The notes: generated by a model from the letters alone, not told the origin. A stretch of 64,000 nucleotides of DNA from Streptomyces globisporus (GCA_014649555.1 BMTG01000008.1:62001-126000); one strand, 5' to 3'; counted from the stretch's first letter, positions 44,302-53,689 are shown. Numbers and translations: made by a program.

Positions 44302-45453
44302 ATGGACCTGGCGCTCAGCGTGGAGCAGGAAGCCGTCCGGAAACTGGCAGAGGACTTCGTCGCCCGCGAGGTCGCCCCGCACGTCGTCGCCTGGGACCGG
44401 GCCGAGAATGTCGACAGGTCGATCGTGAAGAAGCTCGGCGGTCTCGGCTTCCTCGGGCTGACCGTCCCCGAGGAGTACGGCGGCTCCGGCGGCGACCATC
44501 TGTCCTACTGCCTGGTCACCGAGGAGCTGGGACGCGGCGACTCCTCGGTGCGCGGCATCGTCTCCGTATCGCTCGGCCTCGTCGCCAAGACGATCGCGTC
44601 CTGGGGGAGTGAGGAGCAGAAACGGCAGTGGCTGCCCCGGCTCACCTCCGGCGAGGCGATCGGCTGCTTCGGCCTCACCGAGCCCGGGACCGGATCGGAC
44701 GCCGGGAACCTCGCCACCAGGGCCGTCCGCGACGGCGGTGACTACGTGGTCAACGGCACCAAGACGTTCATCACCAACGGCACCTGGGCCGATGTCGTCC
44801 TGCTCTTCGCGCGGACGAACGACAGCCCCGGCCACCGCGGCGTCTCCGCCTTCCTCGTTCCCGCCGACACCCCCGGCCTCACCCGCCGCACCATCCACGG
44901 CAAGCTGGGCCTGCGCGGCCAGGCCACCGCCGAACTGATCCTGGAGGACGTCCGGATACCGGCGTCCTGTCTCCTCGGCCCCGAGGGCAAGGGCTTCTCC
45001 ATCGCCATGTCCGCCCTCGCCAAGGGGCGCATGTCGGTCGCGGCGGGCTGCGTCGGCATCGCCCGGGCCGCCCTGGACGCGGCCGTGCGCTACGCCGGTG
45101 AGCGCGAGCAGTTCGGCAAGACCATCGCCCGCCACCAGCTCGTCCAGGAGCTGCTGAGCGACATCGCCGTGGACGTGGACGCCGCCCGGCTGCTGACCTG
45201 GCGGGTCGCCGACCTGATCGACCGGGGCCAGGACTTCGCCACCGCCGCGTCCAAGGCCAAGCTGTACGCCTCCGAGGCCGCCGTCCGCTGCGCCAACAAC
45301 GCCCTCCAGGTCTTCGGCGGCTACGGCTACATCGACGAGTATCCGGTCGGCAAGCTGCTGCGGGACGCCCGTGTGATGACGCTCTACGAAGGCACCAGCC
45401 AGATCCAGAAGCTGATCATCGGCCGGGCGCTCACCGGCGTCTCCGCTTTCTGA
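44302..45453 (+). CDS. Acyl-CoA dehydrogenase
   Basis: 383 residues from ATG 44302 (MDLALSVEQEAVRKLAEDFV). Signatures are CFGLTEPGTGSDAGNL (FAD contact), RMSVAAGCVGIARAALDAAV and QVFGGYGYIDEYPVGKLLRD, with the catalytic Glu in LYEGTSQIQKL. FAD enzyme introducing a 2,3 double bond into acyl-CoA. Divergent TetR and a shared operator suggest induction by a substrate acyl-CoA (inference). Chain length cannot be read. Confidence 0.94.
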   Translation: MDLALSVEQEAVRKLAEDFVAREVAPHVVAWDRAENVDRSIVKKLGGLGFLGLTVPEEYGGSGGDHLSYCLVTEELGRGDSSVRGIVSVSLGLVAKTIASWGSEEQKRQWLPRLTSGEAIGCFGLTEPGTGSDAGNLATRAVRDGGDYVVNGTKTFITNGTWADVVLLFARTNDSPGHRGVSAFLVPADTPGLTRRTIHGKLGLRGQATAELILEDVRIPASCLLGPEGKGFSIAMSALAKGRMSVAAGCVGIARAALDAAVRYAGEREQFGKTIARHQLVQELLSDIAVDVDAARLLTWRVADLIDRGQDFATAASKAKLYASEAAVRCANNALQVFGGYGYIDEYPVGKLLRDARVMTLYEGTSQIQKLIIGRALTGVSAF

Positions 45454-45561
45454 CCGGTGTCCGTACCTCCTGGCCGGCGCCCGGGCTCGTACGGGTGTCT
45501 GAGTACCGGCCTGAGTACGGGCACGGATGTGGCGTGCGCCACGTCGGCGGATGCTGTGCCC

Positions 45562-45852
45562 ATGAGTGACACGACATCGGTCAAGCAGCAGAGCACCGCA
45601 GCCTTCTACGTCCAGGCCGTGGCCTCCTTCATGGTGGCCATCGGCGCGGTCGCCTTCGGTATCTTCTTCCTCGACGCGGACGCCTGGGTGCGCGGATTCC
45701 TCGCGATCGGCGTGCTCTACCTGGTCACGTCCTGCTTCACGCTCGCCAAGGTGATCAGGGACCGCCAGGAGGCCGGGCAGATCCACAGCCGGGTCGACCA
45801 GGCCCGGCTGGAGAAGATCCTCGCCGAGCACGACCCGTTCCAGAAGCTCTGA
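45562..45852 (+). CDS. YiaA/YiaB-like two-helix membrane protein
   Basis: 96 residues from ATG 45562. Two helices (AAFYVQAVASFMVAIGAVAF; FLAIGVLYLVTSCFTLAKVI) then a charged tail ending HDPFQKL. It fits the YiaAB two-helix domain; the tail and family are conserved in actinobacteria but without known function. Confidence 0.85.
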   Translation: MSDTTSVKQQSTAAFYVQAVASFMVAIGAVAFGIFFLDADAWVRGFLAIGVLYLVTSCFTLAKVIRDRQEAGQIHSRVDQARLEKILAEHDPFQKL

Positions 45853-45876
45853 CCCGTACCGTCGGCCGGACTGCCC

Positions 45877-45892
45877 CTAAGCGCTTGCTCAG
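45877..45892. promoter_or_regulatory. Operator before tetR (family B)
   Basis: CTAAGCGCTTGCTCAG, 48 bases before the TetR start at 45940; imperfect dyad CTnAGC-N4-GCTnAG. The identical 16-mer lies upstream of maoC at 47078-47093. Confidence 0.75.
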
Positions 45893-45939
45893 GTTCGGGG
45901 TATGGTGTTCGTCCTGTTGACGGAGAGGGGCCCTGGGCG

Positions 45940-46578
45940 ATGAGTGCGGCGGAGGAGACGACCGGCGAGGACACGCCGTGGGGCGAGGTCACTCCCGAGG
46001 CGGCCAGGCGGCTCCTCGTCGCCGCCGTGGACGCCTTCGCCGAGCGCGGGTACCACGCGACCACCACCCGTGACATCGCCGGCCGGGCCGGAATGAGCCC
46101 GGCCGCGCTCTACATCCACTTCAAGACCAAGGAAGAGCTGCTCCACCGGATCAGCAAGATCGGCCACGAGCGGGCGCTGTACGTGCTCGACACCGAGGCG
46201 GACCGGGACGGCACGGCCGCCGAACGGCTCGCCGGAGCCGTCCGCTCCTTCGTCCGCTGGCACGCGGAGCGCCACACCACCGCCCGGGTCGTGCAGTACG
46301 AACTCGACGCGCTGGGCGAGGAGCACCGCACCGAGATCGTCGCGCTGCGGCGCAGGAGCGACGCTGTGGTGCGCCGGATCATCAACGAAGGGGTGCGCGA
46401 CGGCGAGTTCGACGTCCCGGACGTCCCCGGCACCACGCTCGCGGTGCTCTCTCTCTGCATCGACGTGGCCCGCTGGTTCAACGCCCAGGGCAGCCGTACG
46501 CCCGACGAGGTCGGCGAGTTGTACGCCGACCTCGTCCTGCGGATGGTCGGGGCCCGTACGGCTTCGGGTCAGAAGTAG
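45940..46578 (+). CDS. TetR-family regulator, probable repressor of the maoC unit
   Basis: 212 residues. HTH: RRLLVAAVDAFAERGYHATT, DIAGRAGMSPAALYIHFKTK. The long C-terminal domain has WHAERHTTARVVQYELDALG, typical of the fatty-acid/steroid KstR/FadR-like TetR group. The same 16-base operator precedes this gene and maoC, which converges with it (10-base overlap of 3' ends). Autoregulation plus control of maoC is therefore likely. Confidence 0.88.
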   Translation: MSAAEETTGEDTPWGEVTPEAARRLLVAAVDAFAERGYHATTTRDIAGRAGMSPAALYIHFKTKEELLHRISKIGHERALYVLDTEADRDGTAAERLAGAVRSFVRWHAERHTTARVVQYELDALGEEHRTEIVALRRRSDAVVRRIINEGVRDGEFDVPDVPGTTLAVLSLCIDVARWFNAQGSRTPDEVGELYADLVLRMVGARTASGQK

Positions 46579-47030
46579 TAGCGGGACACCGACTCCGCGA
46601 CGCAGGCCGGCTTCTCGCTGTCCTCGCGCTCGACGGTGACGACCGCCGTGACCTGCACGCCGCCGCCCACCTCCGTGACCTCCCGGAGCACCGCCGTGGC
46701 CCGCAGCCGCGAGCCGACCGGGACGGTCGAGGGGAACCGGACCTTGTTGGTCCCGTAGTTGATGCCCATCTTCATGCCCTCGACCCGCATCACCTGCGGT
46801 ACCAGCGCGGGCAGCAGCGAGAGCGTCAGATAGCCGTGCGCGATGGTCGTGCCGAACGGCCCGTCCTTCGCCCGTTCCGGGTCCACATGGATCCACTGGT
46901 GGTCGCCGGTCGCCTCGGCGAACTGGTCGATCCTCTTCTGCTCGATCTCCAGCCAGTCGCTGTGTCCCAGCTGCTCGCCCACTCCGTCCCGCAGCTCCTG
47001 CGCGGACGTGAAGATCCTCGGCTCTGCCAT
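46569..47030 (-). CDS. MaoC-family (hot-dog) enoyl-CoA hydratase
   Basis: 153 residues from ATG 47030 (MAEPRIFTSAQEL). The catalytic hydratase motif is FAEATGDHQWIHVDPERA followed by GPFGTTIAHGYLTLSLLPAL, with Asp and His as active residues. Single hot-dog domain; acts as a dimer in beta-oxidation or PHA metabolism. It converges with the TetR gene and shares its operator. Confidence 0.92.
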   Translation of the reverse strand: MAEPRIFTSAQELRDGVGEQLGHSDWLEIEQKRIDQFAEATGDHQWIHVDPERAKDGPFGTTIAHGYLTLSLLPALVPQVMRVEGMKMGINYGTNKVRFPSTVPVGSRLRATAVLREVTEVGGGVQVTAVVTVEREDSEKPACVAESVSRYYF

Positions 47031-47077
47031 GTTCCCGGTCCCTGCCTTCCGGCTCGGCGCACCATCCGGCGCGATGT

Positions 47078-47093
47078 CTAAGCGCTTGCTCAG
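47078..47093. promoter_or_regulatory. Operator before maoC (family B)
   Basis: CTAAGCGCTTGCTCAG, identical to 45877-45892, 48 bases upstream of the maoC start. Confidence 0.75.
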
Positions 47094-47143
47094 CATCGTT
47101 GGGCGGCACGTTCCTGTCAACGACATGGCAGTAGGTTTGAGGG

Positions 47144-47623
47144 GTGCCCCAGATCCCACAGACACTCCACGAACTCTCGGTCGGCCAGCTCTCGGCGCGC
47201 AGCGGCGCCGCCGTCTCGGCCCTGCACTTCTACGAGTCCAAGGGCCTGATCACCAGCAGCCGCACCAGTGGCAACCAGCGCCGGTACTCCCGTGACGCGC
47301 TGCGCCGGGTCGCGTTCGTCCGGGCGGCCCAGCGCGTCGGCATTCCGCTGGCCACGATCCGGGACGCGCTCGCCGAACTGCCCGAGGAGCGCACGCCGAA
47401 CCGCGAGGACTGGGCCCGTCTCTCCGAGGCATGGCGCAAGGAACTGGACGAGCGCATCACGCAGTTGCACCGGTTGCGCGACCATCTGACCGACTGCATC
47501 GGCTGCGGCTGTCTGTCGTTGGAGACCTGCGTCCTCTCCAACCCCGACGACATCAACGGCGAGAAGATCACCGGTTCCCGTCTGATGCCCGAACGCAGGC
47601 AGCCGGCCGAACGCCGTCCTTAG
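47144..47623 (+). CDS. soxR: Redox-sensitive transcriptional activator SoxR
   Basis: 159 residues from GTG 47144. MerR-type HTH ([27 protein letters not shown], split by a short gap here), dimerisation helix, and the 2Fe-2S cluster motif [12 protein letters not shown] near residues 121-132. In actinomycetes SoxR responds to redox-active antibiotics rather than superoxide alone. No obvious target transporter or oxidase gene is adjacent. No classic SoxR palindrome was recognised upstream. Confidence 0.95.
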   Translation: MPQIPQTLHELSVGQLSARSGAAVSALHFYESKGLITSSRTSGNQRRYSRDALRRVAFVRAAQRVGIPLATIRDALAELPEERTPNREDWARLSEAWRKELDERITQLHRLRDHLTDCIGCGCLSLETCVLSNPDDINGEKITGSRLMPERRQPAERRP

Positions 47624-47655
47624 CGCCGGGCTACCGGACTTCGTTCCTGGTCACG

Positions 47656-48273
47656 TCACGCGGCCGCCGCCGCGGCCGGCCTCCGATGCCGTGGCAGCCG
47701 GGCCCTGGCCAGCGTGCGGTCGGTCAGGGCGGGCTGTGGCACCGCGATCCCGCAGCCCGTGCACACCGGGCCCGCCCACGGCTCCTCGCCCCGCTCCTGC
47801 CGCCACTCGATGCCGGTGCCCGCACAGACCGGACAGGCCGAGCCGGGACCGGAGCCGAGAGCCGCGATCAGCCGGCGCAGGACCTCCGCGAGCGGCTCCG
47901 TGGGATGGACGCCCGGGTCGGTGCAGCGGGCCACCCCGTGGCCGCCCCAGGTGCGCCGGTGCCAGTCGTCGAACGCGCCGGGCCGCCGCAGCCCCGCGTG
48001 CTTCTCGCGCCGCCGCCGCTCCGCGAACCCCGCTTCGTACGCGAGCCAGACGGCCCGCGCCTCCTCCAACTCGTCCAGTGCGCGCAGCAGGCGCACCGGA
48101 TCGGGCTCCCGGTCCTCGGGGGCGATCCCGTGCCGGGCGCACAGATGGTCCCAGGTCGCCCGGTGCCCGTACGGGGCGAACCTCTCCAAACACTTCCGCA
48201 GGGAATACCGCCGCAGGGCCAGATCGCCCCGCGGATCTCGGACCTGTCTCGCAAGACTCCGGAAACCGGCCAT
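47656..48273 (-). CDS. Hypothetical protein with C-terminal zinc ribbon
   Basis: 205 residues. The N-terminal ~110 residues are helical and charged (LRKCLERFAPYGHRATWDHL; EEARAVWLAYEAGFAERRRR). Near residues 145-175 lie paired cysteines CPVCAGTG and CTGCG, a zinc-ribbon pattern. It ends in Arg-rich then poly-Ala sequence. Coding bias is good. Domain otherwise unrecognised; could bind nucleic acid. Confidence 0.7.
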   Translation of the reverse strand: MAGFRSLARQVRDPRGDLALRRYSLRKCLERFAPYGHRATWDHLCARHGIAPEDREPDPVRLLRALDELEEARAVWLAYEAGFAERRRREKHAGLRRPGAFDDWHRRTWGGHGVARCTDPGVHPTEPLAEVLRRLIAALGSGPGSACPVCAGTGIEWRQERGEEPWAGPVCTGCGIAVPQPALTDRTLARARLPRHRRPAAAAAA

Positions 48274-48507
48274 GACACCGCCACCTCCGTCGCTCGTCCT
48301 TGGACGTCATGGAATGGACGTACGCCTGCCCGTTTCGGCTCCATCGAAAGATGAAATCCGTCCATTGGCCGAGAATCCCCATGTGGGGTGGGGTGCCACG
48401 GGCGGAAGCGGAGCGGCGCACGGGCGGGTGGTGCGCGGGCGTGCGCGCCTCGCGCGGGTGGCGAAATTCCCTGGCGCCGTCGCGGGCCCGTGGGGTTGGG
48501 TTCCCCC

Positions 48508-48987
48508 ATGACAACGGCTCGACCGCGTCTGGAAAAGATCACCGCCGACAATGTGCTCGACGCCTGTCGGCTGGAAGTGGCGCCCGAGCAGCGCAGGTTC
48601 GTCGCCCCGGTCGCGCAGTCCCTGGCCGAGGCCTATGTGCATCCCGACCTCGCCTGGCCCCGGCTGATCTGCGACGGTGAGCGCGCCGTCGGCTTCGTGA
48701 TGGCGTACTTCGACCTGGCGTTCGACTTCGACGCCGGGGTACCGGACGCCCCGAAGCGCTCCGGGCTCTGGCGGCTCGCCGTCGCCGCGGGGGAGCAGGG
48801 CCGGGGCTACGGGCGGTTCGCCGTCGGGGCGGTGAACGAGGAGATCCGCCGGCGCGGCGGGACGGTCTCGACCGTGACCTGGAAGCCCGGCGAGGGCGGG
48901 CCCGAGGAGTTCTACCTCCGGCTCGGCTTCCGCAAGCGGGGCCTCACGGACGACGGCGAGTACCTCGGCGACATGGAGCTGAACTAG
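48508..48987 (+). CDS. GNAT acetyltransferase
   Basis: 159 residues from ATG 48508. GNAT core: ERAVGFVMAYFDLAFDFDAG, LWRLAVAAGEQGRGYGRFAV (acetyl-CoA loop QGRGYG) and EEFYLRLGFRKRG. The layout resembles spermine/spermidine- and aminoglycoside-type acetyltransferases, but the substrate is unknown. A strong terminator follows. Confidence 0.88.
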   Translation: MTTARPRLEKITADNVLDACRLEVAPEQRRFVAPVAQSLAEAYVHPDLAWPRLICDGERAVGFVMAYFDLAFDFDAGVPDAPKRSGLWRLAVAAGEQGRGYGRFAVGAVNEEIRRRGGTVSTVTWKPGEGGPEEFYLRLGFRKRGLTDDGEYLGDMELN

Positions 48988-48999
48988 CCAGGACCTGCT

Positions 49000-49041
49000 G
49001 GTCGCGTCGGGCCGGACCCCGTGGGCCGGCCCGACGCGACC
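49000..49041. terminator. Bidirectional terminator
   Basis: Perfect 16-base arms (49000-49015, 49026-49041), loop of 10, between converging GNAT and NamZ-like genes. Confidence 0.9.
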
Positions 49042-49048
49042 CCTGGTT

Positions 49049-50323
49049 TCACCCCCCGTACCGCAGATACCTCCGCCGCTTCGCCCGGAACGCCGACAGG
49101 TCCCGCTGCCACGCCCGTACCACCGCGTCCGTGTCCGCGCCCGCGTCGATCATCGTGCGGACCCGGGTGTTCCCGGTGAGCTTGTCGATCCAGTTGTCCG
49201 GCCGCCAGGCGAAGCCGCTCCACGTCCGCTTCGCGGTCACCAGCAGGGCGATCCCGGTGCGGACCGGATCGAAGACCTCCCGGTCCTGGACGTGGAGCTG
49301 GACCCCGCCCACCGTCTTGCCCTGGAACTTGGAGAACGTCGGCGCGAAGTACGCCTCCCGGAAGGCGACCCCCGGCAGCTCCAGCGCGTTCGCCGCGGCC
49401 GCCCAGCGGTGGTCGATGCCCTCCGCGCCGAGGAGTTCGAAGGGGCGCGTGGTGCCCCGGCCCTCGGAGAGGTTCGTCCCCTCGAAGAGGCAGGTCCCGG
49501 AGTAGACGAGGGCCGTCTCGGGCGTCGGCATGTTCGGGCTCGGCGGCACCCACGGCAGCCCGGTGTCGTCGAAGAAGTCCGAGCGCCGCCACCCCGACAT
49601 CGTCACCACCTCGAGCCGCACCGGCTTCTCGTGCAGGAACTCCGCGTTGAAGAACAGCGCCAGCTCCGCCACCGTCATCCCGTGCGCCTGGGCGATCTCC
49701 CGGCGGCCGACGAACGTGGCGAACGCCGGGTCCAGCACCGGGCCCAGTGCCGCCCGCCCGGTCACCGGGTTCGGCCGGTCCAGCACGACGAGCCGCTTGC
49801 CCGCGAGCGCCGCCGCCTCCATGCAGTCGTACAGCGTCCAGATGTACGTGTAGAAGCGCGCACCCGCGTCCTGGATGTCGAAGACGACCGTGTCCACGCC
49901 CGACGCGGTGAAGATGTCCGCGAGGTCCTGCCCGCTCTTGAGGTACGTGTCGTAGACCGGCAGCCCGGTCGCCGGGTCGTCGTACCGGCCCTCGGAGCCG
50001 CCCGCCTGCGCGGTGCCCCGGAACCCGTGCTCGGGGCCGAACACCGCGGTCAGGTTCACCCGCTCGTCCGGGTGCATCACATCGACGATGTGCCGGACGT
50101 CGGCGGTGATGCCGGTCGGGTTGGTGACGACCCCCACCTTCTGGCCCCGCAGCAGCCGGTAGCCGTCGGCCGCCAGCCGGTCGAAGCCGGTACGCACCCG
50201 GCCGCGCCCGTGCCCCGGGCCGCCTCCGGGGGCGGCGGAGGCGCTACCGGTGCCGGCCGCCGTCGCCGCGAGCGCTCCCATCGCGCCTCCCGCGGCCAGC
50301 ACACCACGTCGGGACAGGCTCAT
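49049..50323 (-). CDS. Secreted DUF1343 (NamZ-like exo-beta-N-acetylmuramidase) protein
   Basis: 424 residues from ATG 50323. The start SLSRRGVLAAGGAMGALAAT is a twin-arginine-type signal with cleavage near ASAAP. Conserved body: GVVTNPTGI, FGPEHGFRG, VFDIQDAGARFYTYIWTLYD, LDRPNPV, WVPPSPNMPTPETALVYSGT. That is DUF1343, which includes NamZ, the exo-muramidase releasing MurNAc from peptidoglycan fragments. Expected exported folded. Its own gene; divergent from the SDR operon. Confidence 0.9.
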   Translation of the reverse strand: MSLSRRGVLAAGGAMGALAATAAGTGSASAAPGGGPGHGRGRVRTGFDRLAADGYRLLRGQKVGVVTNPTGITADVRHIVDVMHPDERVNLTAVFGPEHGFRGTAQAGGSEGRYDDPATGLPVYDTYLKSGQDLADIFTASGVDTVVFDIQDAGARFYTYIWTLYDCMEAAALAGKRLVVLDRPNPVTGRAALGPVLDPAFATFVGRREIAQAHGMTVAELALFFNAEFLHEKPVRLEVVTMSGWRRSDFFDDTGLPWVPPSPNMPTPETALVYSGTCLFEGTNLSEGRGTTRPFELLGAEGIDHRWAAAANALELPGVAFREAYFAPTFSKFQGKTVGGVQLHVQDREVFDPVRTGIALLVTAKRTWSGFAWRPDNWIDKLTGNTRVRTMIDAGADTDAVVRAWQRDLSAFRAKRRRYLRYGG

Positions 50324-50477
50324 TCCGCTACCTCCATGATCGCGCCGACTGTCATGGCCACGCACGCTAGCGCGGGCCGGGGCCGCGCGGAACGACCTGG
50401 GCCGCGCCGATTCTCCGAGCCGCCTCCCGTACTCCGCCCCGGCCCTTCTCCGGCCCCTCCGAGCCCTTTCCCGATCA

Positions 50478-50495
50478 CATACCGACCGGTTAGTC
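50478..50495. promoter_or_regulatory. TetR-type operator, copy 2 of CATACCGACCGGT
   Basis: CATACCGACCGGTTAGTC, 29 bases before the SDR start, in the promoter of the SDR/ligase/TetR operon. Same core as 32145-32162 and near-identical to 57693-57711. Confidence 0.75.
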
Positions 50496-50524
50496 TGCCG
50501 GTGCAGCCGGATCGGAGAGGCGGG

Positions 50525-51298
50525 ATGACGATGAGTACGGTGCAGGGCGCCGGCGTGGTGGTCACAGGGGCCGGAGGCGGCATCGGAGCCGCTCTGGCCC
50601 GCAGGTTCGCCGCCGGAGGGGCGCGGGTCGTCGTCAACGACCTCGACCTCGCGCGGATCGAACCGCTAGCGAAGGAGATCGGAGGCATCGCCGTCGCCGG
50701 GGACGCATCGGGGATCGTGGAGGCGGCCCGGGAGGCGCTGGACGGCACGGTCGACGTCTACTGCGCCAACGCCGGTCTGGCCTCGCCCGGTGACGCGTTC
50801 GCCGACGAGGACGTCTGGGCCGCCGCCTGGGACGTCAACGTGATGGCCCACGTCCGCGCGGCCAGGGCCCTCCTGCCGGACTGGCTGGAGCGCGGCAGCG
50901 GGCGGTTCGTCACCACCGCGTCCGCCGCCGGGCTGCTGACGATGATCGGCGCCGCCCCGTACAGCGTCACCAAGCACGGGGCGGTGGCGTTCGCCGAGTG
51001 GCTCTCGCTCACCTACCGCCACCGCGGGCTCAAGGTCCACGCGATCTGTCCGCAGGGCGTGCGCACCGACATGCTCACCGCCGCCGGATCGGCCGGCGAG
51101 CTGGTCCTCGCCCCCGGTGCCATCGAGCCGGACGCCGTTGCCGACGCCCTGTTCGAGGCGATGGACGCGGACCGCTTCCTGGTCCTGCCGCACCCCGAGG
51201 TGGCGGGGTACTACCAGGCGCGCGCAGCCGATCCCGACCGGTGGATGCGCGGGATGAACCGGCTCCAGCAGCAGTGGGAGGAGGGGAGCGGAGCATGA
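50525..51298 (+). CDS. Short-chain dehydrogenase/reductase
   Basis: 257 residues from ATG 50525 (GGAGAGGC upstream). Classical SDR: GAGGGIGAALARRFA, NAGLASPGD, catalytic Ser (TTASAAG region) and Tyr-x-x-x-Lys in YSVTKHG. NAD(P)-dependent oxidoreductase, substrate likely an acyl or alcohol intermediate given its operon. The stop overlaps the ligase start (ATGA). Confidence 0.92.
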   Translation: MTMSTVQGAGVVVTGAGGGIGAALARRFAAGGARVVVNDLDLARIEPLAKEIGGIAVAGDASGIVEAAREALDGTVDVYCANAGLASPGDAFADEDVWAAAWDVNVMAHVRAARALLPDWLERGSGRFVTTASAAGLLTMIGAAPYSVTKHGAVAFAEWLSLTYRHRGLKVHAICPQGVRTDMLTAAGSAGELVLAPGAIEPDAVADALFEAMDADRFLVLPHPEVAGYYQARAADPDRWMRGMNRLQQQWEEGSGA

Positions 51299-53046
51299 GC
51301 GACCCCACCGACCCCGCACCCTCCGGTACCCCGACTCCCGGAGCCTCGCCCTCCGGCGCCCCGGCCCCCGGATCTTCCCCCACCACCTCGATCTACGCCG
51401 CCCAGCCCTGGCTCGCCCTGCTCAGCGAGGCCCAGCGCGCCTCCATCACCCCACCCCCGACCGTGCTGCACGCCTGGCGGGCGGCCGTGGACCGGGCGCC
51501 GGACCACCCGGCCCTGGCCTACTTCGACGGACGGCTCAGCTACCGCGAGACCGACGGGCTGTCCGACTCGGTGGCCGGGCACCTCGCCGCCCGGGGGCTG
51601 GCCCGCGGCGACCGGGTCGCGATCATGCTCCAGAACAGCCCGCACTTCGTCCTCGCGCTGCTCGGCGCGTGGAAGGCGGGGGCCACCGTCGTACCGCTCA
51701 ACCCGATGTACAAGGCGGGCGAGGTCGGCCATGTCCTCGCGGATGCCGGGGTCACCGCGCTGATCTGCTCGGACCGGGCGTGGGAGACGTATCTCCGGGA
51801 CACCGCGGCGGCCGCCCCCGACCTCCGTATCGCGCTGACCGCCTGCGAGCTGGACCTCCAGAGCGTGAACGACCCGCGCGTCCTCGGCTTCGAACGCCTC
51901 CCGGCCCCCGGGCCCGACGACCTCGCGGACGACCTGCTGACCGCCGCCCGCGCCGGGAACCCGGCCCCGGCGGACCGCGGTCTCACCGCCGAAGACGTGG
52001 CGCTGATCAGCTACACCTCCGGCACCAGCGGCACCCCCAAGGGCGCGATGAACGCCCACGGCAACATCATGGTCAACGCCGAACGCCAGCGCACCGGCCA
52101 TCCGATCGCCGAGGGCTCCGCCTACTTCGCGCTCGCCCCGCTCTTCCACATCACCGGCATGGTCTGCGAGCTCTCCGCCTGCATCGCCAACGCCGGCACC
52201 CTCGTCCTGGCCTACCGCTTCGAGGCGGGCGTCGTCCTGGAGGCCTTCGCCGCCCACCGGCCCGCCTACACCGTCGGGCCCTCCACCGCCTTCATGGCGC
52301 TGGCCGCGCACCCGGACGTCACCCCGGACCACTTCGCCTCGTTCCGGGTGATCTCCTCCGGCGGCGCGCCCCTGCCGCCCGCGCTCGTGGAGAAGTTCCG
52401 CGCGGGCTTCGGCCCGTACATCCGCAACGGCTACGGGCTCACCGAGTGCACCGCCCCCTGCGCCTCGGTCCCGCCCGAGCGGGAGGCCCCCGTCGACCCG
52501 GTCTCCGGCACCCTCTCCGTCGGCGTCCCCGGGCCCGACACCGTCGTCCGGATCCTCGACGAGGAGGGGCGGGAGGTGCCCTTCGGGGAGCAGGGCGAGA
52601 TCGCGGTGCGCGGCCCTCAGGTCGTCTCCGGCTACTGGAACCTCCCCGAGGCCACCGCCGCCGCCTTCCCGGACGGCGAGCTGCGCACCGGTGACATCGG
52701 GTTCATGGACGCGGCCGGGTGGCTGTACGTCGTGGACCGCAAGAAGGACATGATCAACGCTTCCGGGTTCAAGGTGTGGCCCCGCGAGGTGGAGGATGTC
52801 CTCTACACCCACCCGGCGGTGCGGGAGGCGGCCGTCGTCGGCGTGCCCGACGCCTACCGGGGGGAGACGGTCCGGGCGTACGTGAGTCTGCGTCCGGGGG
52901 CCTCGGTGGAACCCGGCGAGCTGGGCGCGTACTGCGAGGAACGGCTCGCCGCGTACAAGTATCCGCGCGAGGTGGAGATCCTGACCGAGCTGCCGAAGAC
53001 GGCGAGTGGGAAGATCCTCAGGCGGGAACTGCGTTCCCCCCGTTAG
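51295..53046 (+). CDS. Acyl-CoA synthetase / AMP-binding ligase
   Basis: 583 residues from the ATG overlapping the SDR stop. A Pro/Ser-rich head (~30 residues) precedes the domain. AMP motifs: ISYTSGTSGTPKGAM, YGLTECTAPCA, VDRKKDMINASGFKVWPREV, and the C-terminal Lys in TASGKILRRELR. It activates a carboxylic acid to acyl-AMP and acyl-CoA. Middle gene of the operon with SDR and TetR; fatty- or aromatic-acid breakdown is likely, chain unknown. Confidence 0.93.
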   Translation: MSDPTDPAPSGTPTPGASPSGAPAPGSSPTTSIYAAQPWLALLSEAQRASITPPPTVLHAWRAAVDRAPDHPALAYFDGRLSYRETDGLSDSVAGHLAARGLARGDRVAIMLQNSPHFVLALLGAWKAGATVVPLNPMYKAGEVGHVLADAGVTALICSDRAWETYLRDTAAAAPDLRIALTACELDLQSVNDPRVLGFERLPAPGPDDLADDLLTAARAGNPAPADRGLTAEDVALISYTSGTSGTPKGAMNAHGNIMVNAERQRTGHPIAEGSAYFALAPLFHITGMVCELSACIANAGTLVLAYRFEAGVVLEAFAAHRPAYTVGPSTAFMALAAHPDVTPDHFASFRVISSGGAPLPPALVEKFRAGFGPYIRNGYGLTECTAPCASVPPEREAPVDPVSGTLSVGVPGPDTVVRILDEEGREVPFGEQGEIAVRGPQVVSGYWNLPEATAAAFPDGELRTGDIGFMDAAGWLYVVDRKKDMINASGFKVWPREVEDVLYTHPAVREAAVVGVPDAYRGETVRAYVSLRPGASVEPGELGAYCEERLAAYKYPREVEILTELPKTASGKILRRELRSPR

Positions 53047-53095
53047 AACAGCGTCCAACCAGCACACGCACAGTACGAAAGGAAGGTGGCGGCTC

Positions 53096-53689
53096 ATGGC
53101 CAAGGCGACGGACCAGAACGGCACTCCCGTCCCCCAGAGGCTGCTGGCCGCCGCCACCCGGCTCTTCGCCGAGCGCGGGTACGACCGCACCTCGGTCCAG
53201 GAGATCGTCGAGGCGGCGGGCGTCACCAAGGGGGCGCTCTACCACTACTTCGGCTCCAAGGAGGACCTGCTCCAGGAGGTCTACGCCCGGGTGCTGCGGC
53301 TCCAGCAGGAGCGCCTGGACGCCTTCGCGGACGCCGAGGCCCCCGTCGAGCGGCGGCTGCGCGACGCGGCGGCCGACGTGGTGGTCACGACCATCGACAA
53401 CCTGGACGACGCCGCGATCTTCTTCCGCTCCATGCACCACCTGAGCCCCGAGAAGAACAAGCAGGTACGCGTCGAGCGCCGCCGCTACCACGAGCGGTTC
53501 CGGGCGCTGATCGAGGAGGGGCAGAACAGCGGCGTGTTCTCCTCCGCCACCCCCGCCGACCTGGTCGTCGACTACCACTTCGGTTCGGTCCACCACCTCT
53601 CCACCTGGTACCGCCCGGACGGCCCGCTCAGCCGCCAGGAGGTCGCCGACCACCTCGCGGACCTGCTGCTGCGGGCCCTGCGCCCGTAG
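53096..53689 (+). CDS. TetR-family regulator of the SDR/ligase operon
   Basis: 197 residues from ATG 53096 (GGAAGG upstream). HTH: RLLAAATRLFAERGYDRTSV, EIVEAAGVTKGALYHYFGSK; C-terminal domain ends LLLRALRP. Last gene of the SDR/ligase operon, 49 bases after the ligase. It is the best candidate binder of CATACCGACYGGT sites, at 50478 (own operon), 57693 (acyl-CoA dehydrogenase/phosphotransferase) and 32145 (oxidoreductase). This link is inference from shared sites. Confidence 0.9.
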   Translation: MAKATDQNGTPVPQRLLAAATRLFAERGYDRTSVQEIVEAAGVTKGALYHYFGSKEDLLQEVYARVLRLQQERLDAFADAEAPVERRLRDAAADVVVTTIDNLDDAAIFFRSMHHLSPEKNKQVRVERRRYHERFRALIEEGQNSGVFSSATPADLVVDYHFGSVHHLSTWYRPDGPLSRQEVADHLADLLLRALRP

